Origin: Prototheca cutis
Lineage: Eukaryota; Chlorophyta; Trebouxiophyceae; Chlorellales; Chlorellaceae
Length of the DNA stretch: 64,000 nt
NCBI GenBank assembly: GCA_002897115.2
Contig: BCIH01000006.1
Span: 195,250 to 259,249, forward strand
Direction of reading: 5' to 3'
Shown here: positions 55,227 through 64,000 of the stretch, one piece after another
Numbering within the stretch: position 1 is the first letter of the stretch
Layout of the letters: the number at the start of each line of letters is the position of its first letter
The notes under the pieces: generated by a model
Seen by the model: only the letters and a program-made list of their open reading frames with translations
Databases searched by the model: none
Told to the model about the DNA's origin: nothing
Translations under genes and position numbers: made by a program

Positions 55227-57275
55227 ATGGCCGCTCTCGCCGCGATGAAGAAGGCGGGCCTGGTCGGGGCCCTGGCCGTGGCCACGGGCCTGGGCACGGT
55301 GGCCTATTGCGAGCCTGACAGCAAGTACTTTGATCCCGAGGCCCTGGAGCGCGGTGCCAAGGCCCTGCGCGAGATCAACCAGTCGCCTTATGCCAAAAAG
55401 GTACAATGCGTGGAATGTACGGGGTGCGATTGTCTTGCGTGTGCGTTGGCTGTGGCTGTGGCTGTGGGTGTTGGGGATACGGTGTGAGCTGCTGTCCTGA
55501 AGCAGGCACGGCGACTTGGCCAGCAGTGACTGGCATCCAACGTCCCGCATTCCAGCCAGACTGCTCAACCTTGCACCCCATCCTGACAACACCCCCCAAC
55601 ACATGCACGTACCCCCCCCCCCAACACACACACACACACAAACACACTGCAGGTGTTTGAGCAGATCAAGGCTCAGGAGGCGACTAAGCAGGCGGAGCTG
55701 AAGGCTCGTGAGGCAGAGGCCCAGGCAGAGGCCAGCAAGGCTGCCGTGGCGCACGAGCGCGTGCGGTGGGAGGAGCAGCGCAAGGCGATGCAGCAGGACG
55801 CGCAGCAAAAGGCGCAGCTGGCACAGTACCAGGACGAGCTGGCCCGCAAGCGCGCCGAGTCGGAGCACGAGAAGCAGCGCGCTCGCAACGCCGAGCTGGT
55901 GGCCATGCAGGAGGAAGCTGCAAGGCGTGCGGAGGCCGAGAAGGCCGCGACCGCCGCACAGATCGAGGCCGAACGTCGCGCGACGGAGAAGTACCGCGCC
56001 GGGCTGGAAAAGGAGATCCAGCGCGAGCGTGCGCTGGCCGAGGCCGAGGGACGCACCGCCGAGCGCAGGGCCAATGCTGACCTGTACCGCGCTGAGTTGG
56101 CTCAGAAGCTGGAGGAGGAGCGACGCAAGCTGGTCGAGGGCATCAATGCGACCTTCTCCAACCTGGGCTCGGCGGCCACGGGTCTGCTGGCCGACCGGGA
56201 GCGTCTGGCGGCGTTGGTCGCCGCGGGTACGCTGCTGGCCGTGGGCGTGTACGGCGCGCGGGAAGGCACGCGCGTGGCGGGCAAGGCCGTGGACCGCTGG
56301 TTTGGTACGCCCAAGCTCGTCCGCGAGACCAGCCGCCGGCCGCTGCTGGGGCTCGGCCGCGGCAGCGCACCCGCCGCAAAGTCCACGGAAGCCGTGACGC
56401 GCGACTTTTCCGACATCGTGTTGACCCCGGGCCTGCAGGATCACGTGCGCGCGCTGGCGGCGGTGACGGCCAACACCAAGCGCCACGGCGCACCGTTCAG
56501 GCACATGCTGTTTTACGGGCCCCCCGGCACGGGCAAGACCATGGCGGCCAAGCGCCTGGCCCGGACCTCGGGCCTTGACTATGCCATCCTGTCTGGCGGC
56601 GACGTCGCGCCCCTGGGCGGCGGCGCAGTGACCCAGCTGCACGACACCTTTGACTGGGCCGAGCGCTCGCGCCGCGGTCTCCTGCTCTTCATCGACGAGG
56701 CTGACGCGTTCCTGTCGCGCCGCGGGGCTGGGATGTCGGAGGGCATGCGCGGCGCGCTGAACGCCGCGCTGTTTCGCACGGGCGACCAGAGCCGCGATTT
56801 CTGCGTCGTCCTGGCCACCAACAGGCCCGCCGACCTCGACCCGGCCGTCCTCGACCGCATGGACGAAGCACTGGAGTTTGCCCTCCCCGGCTGCGACGAG
56901 CGCCGCCGGATTCTGGACATCTACTTTGACAAGTACATCGTCAAGGCTGGGACCGCGCAGGGCGGCGCCGGCGCCGCCGCGGCCACGGGCATCTGGGCCC
57001 GCCTGCGTGCCATGCTGCGCGGCCGGGCCGACGTCGACACCTTTGACATCCGCGGGATCGACGGCGCCGTGCTGGACGAGGCGGCCGCCGCCACCGAGGG
57101 CTTCTCGGGCCGCGAGCTCGCGAAGCTCATGGCCAGCGTCCAGGCCGCGGGGTACGGCAGCCGCGACGCCGTGCTTGATGCGGAGACCTTCCGCCGCGTC
57201 CTCCGCATGAAGGTCGACGAGCACGCACACCGCAAGCAGTTTGAGCAGGAGCAGGGTGCCAAGCAGCAGCAGTGA
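55227..57275 (+). CDS. ATAD3: ATAD3 mitochondrial AAA ATPase
   Basis: Two exons (55227-55400, 55653-57275; phase 0) give 598 residues, the normal ATAD3 length. Family features in order: YFDPEALERGAKALREIN, a long Gln/Glu/Ala-rich coiled coil (about 60-220), FSNLGSAATGLLADRERL, one membrane segment (LVAAGTLLAVGVYG), FGTPKLVRETSR, then the AAA core with Walker A GPPGTGKT (about 346), Walker B LLLFIDEADAFL (about 402) and the arginine-bearing LATNRPADLDPAVLDRMDE. ATAD3 spans the inner mitochondrial membrane and supports nucleoid organisation, cristae structure and lipid handling. The C-terminus is charged and Gln-rich. Its intron has complementary GT/G-rich and C/AC-rich ends. Confidence 0.96.
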
Positions 57276-58226
57276 GCACTCATTTGCGCCTCGGTTGGGC
57301 AAGCTCCCAGTGGAGGGGCCACCGAGTCGAGCCGGGCCAGGCCGGGCATACAAGCTTTCTGTCTGTATTGCTCGTCCGAATGCACTGGCATCGACACGAG
57401 CAGCCTGTCGACGCATTTATTCCCCTGCCCGGAAACAAAATGCTCTTTTGGGACGGACGGGACCTGAAGGAGCCCTGGCAAAACATCGGACGTCGCTCGC
57501 ATGCACTGTCTTGCAAGCAACGTGCGTGTCCCCCGGCCACAATGGCGATGATGAGTGTTGGTTTGACAAGGCAGGCAGTGGCCCAGCTGCCATTCCAGAC
57601 AGACGAACCCCCCTTTATTAAAAGAAAGATGATCGATGCACGTCAAACTACAGTGATAGCAAGAGCACAGCCATCAGTCTGGGATGCTTGTGATCGGAGG
57701 TGATGAGCGTTTTTGGCGCGTTCTTTTGTGGGGTGGCGGTCGGTTGTGGCAGTGGTTTTAGTTGGAGGTGGTGGAAGGGGGGTGGAGTTTAAGACCCAAA
57801 TAGGTCTGCGAAAAATTTATAATGTGGCGTTATGTCCAAGATACGCGGTGCGATTCAGTAAAAGGCGGAATTGCAACTCGTTCCGTGTCTAGGACGCCAT
57901 GGTTGAGTCGGCCTGGGAAAATGTCATATTGCACCGTGCGCCGCTTCCGCTCTACAGCGGATTATGGGTCGCTACAGGACCATCGATGCGTTCACGCAAA
58001 CGGCGCACCAGCCCGCTTCGAAAGAAGCACATATTCAATAACGTATTTCTTGATCGCAGTTGTGTCTGACCAGGGACACTGGTGAAACAGCATCGGGACC
58101 TGCCGGCTGCTAGGACCTGCCAGTCACCGTGCTCCCTCACGGAGCACCGATCCAGCAGGCGATGTGCTGACTGGCGCTCCGGGAGGCTGGCGAAGAATTC
58201 CATATACTTTCTTAATTGGCGCACAT
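57276..58226. other. Intergenic region
   Basis: This 950-base region separates ATAD3 from the phosphatase-FHA gene, both on +. No gene was recognised. The last 150 bases contain an in-frame upstream ATG (58164) that would lengthen the next protein by 21 residues. Confidence 0.45.
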
Positions 58227-60759
58227 ATGGGAGCTGGGTTGGAGGTGCGGTCCTGCGGCCCAGAGGCGGTGTTCCAGGCCTTCACCCCTTGTGCTGGAGA
58301 GCCTCACGTCTACCTGCTGGATGTGCGCCCAGCCAAGGAGTTTGCCAAGGCCCACATTGCGCACTCGTTCTGCATACGCCTGACCAGCAACGGCCAGGCC
58401 CTCATTGGTGCGTGGTGTTGGTTGTTTGCGTGAGGTTCCCTTGAGCTGTACTTCCGGTGCTGCGTGCGCTGGAAGCGACATTATCTCCCGCTATCACGAC
58501 ACCTGTCTGCCAGACTACAGCAAGAACGAATACGACGTGAAATGGAGTCCCGGGTGCTGGTGGGGCAAGCCCGTGGTCGTGTTTGGGCCGGCTGGTCTGC
58601 GCAAAGACAACGATGTGGTAGCCTTCCTGGCAAGGGATGGCAAGGCCGCCAGTATCAGAGTGTTCCCCAATGGGTACGTGCGCCTGTGTGTGGGGGGTTA
58701 GGGGTGGCATTCAATCAGCACAGTGGTGCATGCTGCTCCCTTGTGCATGCAAGAGTCTCGACCCTCGTGGCTTTAAGGGCAGCAAGCTCGGCGTGAGTCG
58801 GTGCCGCCGCCTGCTTTCTTTTGTGGTGCAGCACTACCGGGACCCAGCTCGGCGTCCCAAACCCCTCGAATGTCATGCAGTTTTGCTGCTTTGGCCGACA
58901 AGTTTCCATTTCTGGTCACCACGTCTGTGAGGACTTCTGCATCCAGGAGGTGCAGCAGCAGCGGGTGTTGCCGTGTGTGTCGAGATGCCGATGCGTCAGG
59001 GGGAGACCAGGGTGTGTGGGCGTCCAGTTCATTTTCACAAACATTTTCAGCCTGCGTCTTAACCTCCTGACGAAACCCTTCTCCGTCAGATACCCTTCTT
59101 TCATCGAGCCTGGCCTGTACCTGGGTGACTGGGACGCTGCAGTCGCAACCGACCGGCTCAAAGAGCTCGGGATCAAAGGGTGTGTAGCGTGGTGCTTGCG
59201 CCAATGCCTTGTTCTGTAGAAAACGGCGGCACGCCATGTAGCAGCGGCACCACTACTCCCTCACTCCATCCCCCCCTTCTTCAAACCCCCCCCCCAAAAA
59301 ACCCGTTGCTTTGTAGGATTGTGAGCATTCACAACGACCCCGAGGGCTTGCGGGTGCCGCCGGGGACAAAGCACCTAGCCATCACGCTGGCTGACATTGC
59401 CAGCGCCAACATCGCGCCGTGGTTTGACCCCGTGGAGGCGTTCGTCTCCGGTATCCGGGCGGTGAACGGCGCGGTGCTTGTGCACTGTGGCGCGGGCGTC
59501 AGCCGCTCGGCCACGCTGGTGATAGCGCTGCTGATGAAGCGCCACCGCTGGACGGCAGACAGAGCGCTGGAGGCGGTGCGAGCCGCGCGGCCTGCGGTCG
59601 AACCCAACGACGGTTTCTGGCGCGCACTGTGCAGGTTGGAGGCTGGTCTCGGCGTCTCTGGGCGCAGCGACCTGGAGCGCTTTGTGGGCCGTGCGGGTGC
59701 TGACGCGCCTGCAGGCGTCGTCATGCCGGGGTCCATCGGGACGTCATCTGCTTCAACGACTGCGGCCACGGTCCATGCCACATTCCACAAAGCCCAGGCT
59801 TCTGCCGGGCCAATCCGGACCCAGCGGCGCCGCCGGTCTCGCAGCCGCAGTCGCAGCCCGGAGGACCGGCGATCGCCGCGGTGCAGTCCCAGTCGGCATG
59901 GACGTTCATCTCGCCGCAGTGGCAGCCCCGAAGATCGCCGACGAAATGGGGACCGGAGAGATTCGCGACAGGCCAGTCCCACTCGATCCACAGTGTTCGA
60001 CCTCAAGACTGCCACGGGCATTGTGCTCGCCGTGTTCAAGGACAACCAAGCCGGCAATGCGCAGCCGTCTCTGCTTGGTGGGTGTGAGGTGTCGGCGAGT
60101 TTGGGTCCTGGGTTTTGGTGGTGTACTCCTGGTTTCCATTTGCTCTGGAGAACCGTCCTGGCGTTGCTTGCATGCGCGACCCAGGCAGTTGGATGTTCTC
60201 TTGACCATCACATTTGTTTTCCAGGCTTCCAGCAGACACGCCACTCACAATCCCCCCCCAAACTCCCCTCTGTCCCTCTTCAACCACAGGGCATCTGCAC
60301 GTGCGACTGGGATCCCCGGGTCAGCCCTGCGTCTTTGGGCGAGCACCCACGTGTGAAGTGGTGTTGGAGCACCCATCGCTGTCCAGGGCCCATGCACAAT
60401 TGACCCAGGATGCCAGCGGGCGTGCCTTTTTGACCGACCTCGGCTCATGTACGTGGGTGGTAGGTGCTCGAGTGACGCTCTGGGATCGGGGTGGTACAGT
60501 CTGTTGAATGCTGCGCAGCCAGCATCTGCCGAACTTTGATAAAGCCGCGTGCTGGATATCTAGCATTCTGAACCCCCTCGCCCCACTGCTGCACATCCCA
60601 CTCTCAACTCCCCGTCACTTGCCCACAATCAATGCAGCACATGGCACAAACATCGACGGCGTCTGGGCTCGGCCGCGGGCACCCAAGGAACTGGCGCGGG
60701 GCAGCAGCTTCAGGCTAGGTGCCAGCAGCCGGAGCTACCGCGTGGTCAAACTGGCTTGA
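58227..60759 (+). CDS. Rhodanese-dual-specificity phosphatase-RS-FHA fusion protein
   Basis: Seven exons (58227-58407, 58514-58673, 58881-58949, 59090-59179, 59317-60077, 60290-60448, 60638-60759) give 513 residues. A rhodanese/MKP-type domain (VYLLDVRPAKEFAKAHIAHS; VVVFGPAG; ALADKFPFL) is followed by a dual-specificity phosphatase with IEPGLYLGDW, NIAPWF and the active site VHCGAGVSRSATL (Cys about 224). Then comes a linker rich in RS/SR/ED (RSRSRSPEDRR). The C-terminus (about 420-513) is an FHA domain with its Gly-Arg, Ser, His and Asn all present: FGRAPTCEVV, HPSLSRAHA, DLGSSHGTN, and FRLGASSRSYR. The FHA resembles that of NIPP1. Exon 5 carries the phosphatase core and the RS linker together, so the fusion is not a simple misjoin. 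Expected role: nuclear phosphatase targeted by phosphothreonine binding (inference). Confidence 0.85.
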
Positions 60760-61084
60760 TGGAGAACTTGGCGTTCTGGAAGTTTGACAAGGGATGGTGC
60801 AATGCTACGAGTCATGCATTGTCAACAAGTCATCCCTGTCGTGCTCAAACTGGGAATCAGCCGTGATGGTGGGGTGATTCTCGAGAAATCACAGCGTGGG
60901 CTTGTAGGATGTCACACCCAGTATCAACGTGTGCCCAGAGCAGATTTCCATGTCTGGCTATGCTGGCTCATTCAGCCACGAAACCTGCATGACACCTGTC
61001 GTCACAGCCTCTGCGAACCAGGTTCAGCTGAGCTTTGTTCGGCTCCAAAGTCGTGCAGCGGGTTGAACAGCGCACTGGCTGTTG
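60760..61084. other. Convergent spacer
   Basis: These 325 bases lie between the FHA-phosphatase and ARID-PHD stop codons. No coding signal was seen. Confidence 0.45.
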
Positions 61085-64000
61085 TCAGGGCGCACTCAAA
61101 TCCACGGGGCCCTGCCCCGCCTCAGATGCCACATTATCGCCAATGTCGAGCTGGCTAGCCGGCAGGACTGGGATCTCCGCCTTGATGCTGGCCAGTGGCG
61201 CAAGCATGCCGGCGGCATCCCAGGGCTGCTGCCCGGCCGCGGCATCCTGCTCAACAGCCGCGCCGGCGGCGGCACCCGTCGCCTGGACATCACGCATATG
61301 AAGTGGCACAATAGTAAGGCCGGGTGGCGGCCCCGGCTCGGTCACTGGCACCTTCTCTGGCCCGGCCAGCGGGCCAGGCTCCGCTTCCTGGGAGGCGGCG
61401 GCTGCATTGCTCATGCCTGAGGGAGGCTTCGGGGAGTCACCTTCCTGCTCGGGAGTGGCATCTCCCTGCGAGGCAGCAGCAGGATCTTGCACCTCGGAAG
61501 CAGGACCTTCCATCCCAGGAGCAGCAGTCTCGTTGGTGGCGGGTGCCCGGCTCTCTCCGCCCACATCCCCAGCCGAGCCATCACCAGGCACCTCGGGAGA
61601 CGCCGCCAGGTTCGCGCCGTTTCCGCCGCCAGACACGCACCCCGCACACACGAATTTTTGCGATGCATCCTCTGCATACTGCTTGAATGTCACTGCGTGG
61701 TACCGGGGGTGGTTGAGTGTTGGGGGCCGGGTTGTGCCAGACCATCAATCGGTGATGACTGTCTTGCAGGCTTTCAACCCCCCAAACTACCACTGTCACT
61801 CATCCCCCCCATCTCCACGCCTTCCACACACACTCACATTCGTGGGGCTGGGGATCGCAGTGAAAGTGGACCCAGTGCTCGCAGGCGTCGCAGATGATCC
61901 AATCGTCCCCGGCTTCGTCGCCGCGTCCACAGCGGGTGCAGGCCCCCGTCGTCACGTCGCGTCGGTTGGCCTGTGGGTGGTACACCGGTTTTGGGGGAGT
62001 GTTTCGGTCCGTAGTCATGGGTTTGGGGCATATGGATGGAAACTGTCACGCGCAGGACCCTTCACCCCCCAACACACACGCACACATGCGCGCGCACACA
62101 CATGCGCGCACACAAACAAGCAAAACATGAGAGACCTCTTCATAATCCAGGAGCAGGGTCTGGTAGTGGCGCTTGATGGTGGATCCCACGCCCTTTTTAT
62201 GCCGGTCCGCGACGTAGTTGCTCAGCGCCCGGAACACCTCGCCCTGCCAGTTGATGCCACCGGCCAATGCAAACCCGCCCCTTGCCGTGACCTCCCTGTG
62301 TGAGGTTGGTTGATTGCTTGGTTCTTGGTTCTGGGGGTGTCTGTCTGTGCGTGCGCGCGCGCGTGCGCGGAGGAGCGCTGTCGACCAGAGTCATCATCAT
62401 CCACCCCCGCCCAATGGCACATTGCACGCACTTGTACAGGTTGAAGAGGTCGAGGGGGCTGGAGTGCACGATGGGGATGGTCGCGGCATTCATTGTCTTG
62501 TGCTGCAGCATTGTTGGATGGGAACACAAGAGGGTTTTTTCCCACGGAAGTACCATGGGTGGCACCGTGCATGGGACCGGTAGTCTCAAGAGCCGGCCGG
62601 CGCGCCGCCGTGCAGCACGGCCCTCGGATGCACACACATAGCCCCAAGGTTCCAACCCCCATCACACTCATTCCCCTCGTGCAAACCTCTAAAACCCTTG
62701 CCCACACACCAGGCGCCACTTGTAAAACGTGGCCAGGTCGGAGTAAAACTCCTCGGCCGTGCACTCACGCAGCAGCGGCCGGTCAGACCTGTGGATGGGG
62801 CGGGGTACGGTGGCAAGCAGATGTAAGTGCCGTTTGGAGCGCAGGGTCATGCGAACCCACCACCACCACCACCACCACCAAACTCCTACTCACTCCCACT
62901 GTGCGACGGATGGACTTTTGACCGGCTCGTCAGGGTCAGGAGCAGTCGGACTGCCTTCTCGCACGCCGCGCCCCGGCCCCCCGGCCGCGCCGTCAGACCG
63001 CAGGGACGCCGTCTCCATCGAGCTGTCGCTGGCGCTGTCGCTGACCGACCCCGCGGTGCCTATGGTTTCCGTTGCTGGAGAGCCACCTGCCGGTTGTGCA
63101 GGAATGGCGTCGTGTGAGGACGGCGGCAGCCACCCTGCGTCGCCGGCGGCACCCTCGGCGCCTGCCTGTACAGCGTGCACCAACAGCTGCGCCAGGCCCC
63201 GGTCCTGCTGCAAGCGGCCCGCGCCCCGTGCGCTGTCAAGTGCCAACAACAGTGCAGGGGGCAGGCCACCGGGCCATGGTGCTGCTTGGGCAGGTCCCAG
63301 CAATGCCCCCCCGGCCGTCTGCCCCAGCGGCGTGTTGCTGGCCACCGCCGACCCCGGCGGCGTCGACTGTTGCTGCTGCTGTTGTTGGCGAGGGTCTCTC
63401 CTATTTGACTGCAGTTGTTGGTGACTGTTGGGCACGGGTGCAAACACCGGGCCCAGCGGAGCACCGAGGCGGGCCAATGAAGGGCCCGACTCAGCCGCGG
63501 GACCCGCGGCCGACTGGACTCCGGATGTTGTGGGGAGCACGGGTGTGGCGCTTCCCGCCCATCCCAGTTCGGCCCACGGCGTAGCCACAGCGGGATCAGG
63601 GGAGGAACCTTCAGTAGGAACACCCACCTCCGCCGCGGCCAGCGCCGTCCAGCGCGCGGCGTCGGCATGGCCCCACGCGGCGACGGGCGTGGCGCCGACC
63701 GCAGCGACTCCCACGGCCACGAGCCCGCGGTACCGGGGCAGCGCGGCCAGTCCCTTGAGCGCGGCGACCATCCAGAGGGAGGCCACGGCCAGTGCACCAC
63801 TGGCCGGCACCCCCGCAGCAACGGCCGGATCACACGCCGGCGGCGGGGGGGGCGGCGCACCCCCGGGCGGTAGCTTGAGCTGCAGGCTCTGCGCGTCGGC
63901 CACCAGCGCGGCGCGCAGCGCGTGCCGCAGCAGGCCTGGGTCCTCCAGCACCGATCGCGGCCCCCGCACGACGGCCGTCAGTGCCGCGCCCGAGGCCGTC
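61085..64000 (-). CDS. ARID and PHD-finger chromatin protein (5' end outside window)
   Basis: Minus-strand exons run from the right edge: 64000-62894, 62788-62710, 62502-62428, 62291-62136, 61970-61838 and 61692-61085. The first visible exon is open to the window edge and encodes an Ala/Pro/Gln-rich region with no recognised domain. An ARID fold spans the next three exons: LRECTAEEFYSDLATFYKWR, IPIVHSSPLDLFNLYKC, GGINWQGEVFRAL and KRHYQTLLLDYEE. A PHD finger follows: CTRCGRGDEAGDDWIICDACEHWVHFHC joined across an intron to FVCAGC. The C-terminus (about 170 residues) is Ala/Pro/Glu-rich. Plant ARID-PHD proteins are nuclear DNA- and histone-binding chromatin factors. (CCA)n at about 62860-62880 lies in the first intron. 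Confidence 0.82.

Noticed and set aside
55212..57416. 734-codon open frame antisense to ATAD3
   Set aside because: It mirrors the codon usage of the real ATAD3 exon, runs through the AC-repeat intron and has no family resemblance; high GC removes stops on the opposite strand.
58821..58949. Alternative first part of exon 3 of the phosphatase-FHA gene (frame with GVPNPSNVMQFCCFGRQ)
   Set aside because: The other frame gives the conserved rhodanese end FAALADKFPFL and matching phases, so the acceptor at 58880 was preferred.

Overview
The window is nuclear DNA of a eukaryote, most likely a green alga (Chlorophyta, probably a trebouxiophyte such as a Chlorella relative). The evidence is a GC-rich sequence with GT-AG introns of about 80 to 500 bases, plant-lineage gene types (retinoblastoma-related pocket protein, chorismate mutase, soluble ABCI/CAF16-type ABC protein, a GT64 protein resembling glucosamine inositolphosphorylceramide transferase, ATAD3, phage-type organellar RNA polymerase) and TGTAA motifs behind several stop codons. 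The species is inferred. No bacterial operon, CRISPR array, rRNA or convincing tRNA was seen. Scattered single Ns and one 216-base gap (32845-33060) show draft assembly. Exon models were drawn by hand from splice consensus, reading phase and family similarity; nearly all add up to an intact frame.

Layout. 1-837: 3' part of an unidentified gene (+). 2302-3456 Mpv17/PMP22 protein (+). 4130-5844 ABCI/CAF16-like ATPase (-). 6267-7245 coiled-coil membrane protein (-). 7576-12292 spliceosomal helicase PRP16 (+). 12593-13862 nucleotide-sugar transporter (+). 14563-15869 isochorismatase-like hydrolase (-). 16883-20546 propeller-GT64 glycosyltransferase (+). 20879-23422 DPH2 (-). 23699-25533 ApaG-domain protein (+). 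25897-26559 IMP3 (-). About 27000-27203 TnpB/Fanzor-like zinc-ribbon remnant (+). 27628-29123 chorismate mutase (-). 29396-32311 RBR/MAT3 pocket protein (+). 32712-36506 RNA polymerase RPOT (-). 36912-38572 bZIP factor (+). 39678-43083 ATG7 (-). 44038-48639 diacylglycerol lipase (-). 48964-50199 pyroglutamyl peptidase I (+). 50663-52531 RNF14-type RBR E3 ligase (-). 52689-53100 DPM2 (-). 53778-54793 unknown repeat protein (-). 55227-57275 ATAD3 (+). 58227-60759 rhodanese-DSP-RS-FHA fusion (+). 61085 to the right edge: ARID-PHD chromatin protein (-, 5' end outside).

The genes are closely packed single-function housekeeping and regulatory genes, not a pathway cluster. Several divergent pairs share 270-430 bases (DPH2/ApaG, chorismate mutase/RBR, RPOT/bZIP, DAGL/pyroglutamyl peptidase, unknown/ATAD3). 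Two observations stand out. First, introns on both strands are strand-asymmetric: G or GT runs follow the 5' splice site, and C or AC runs precede the 3' splice site, in an order that allows the intron ends to pair. Second, one gene joins a rhodanese domain, a dual-specificity phosphatase, an RS-rich linker and a NIPP1-like FHA domain in a single frame.
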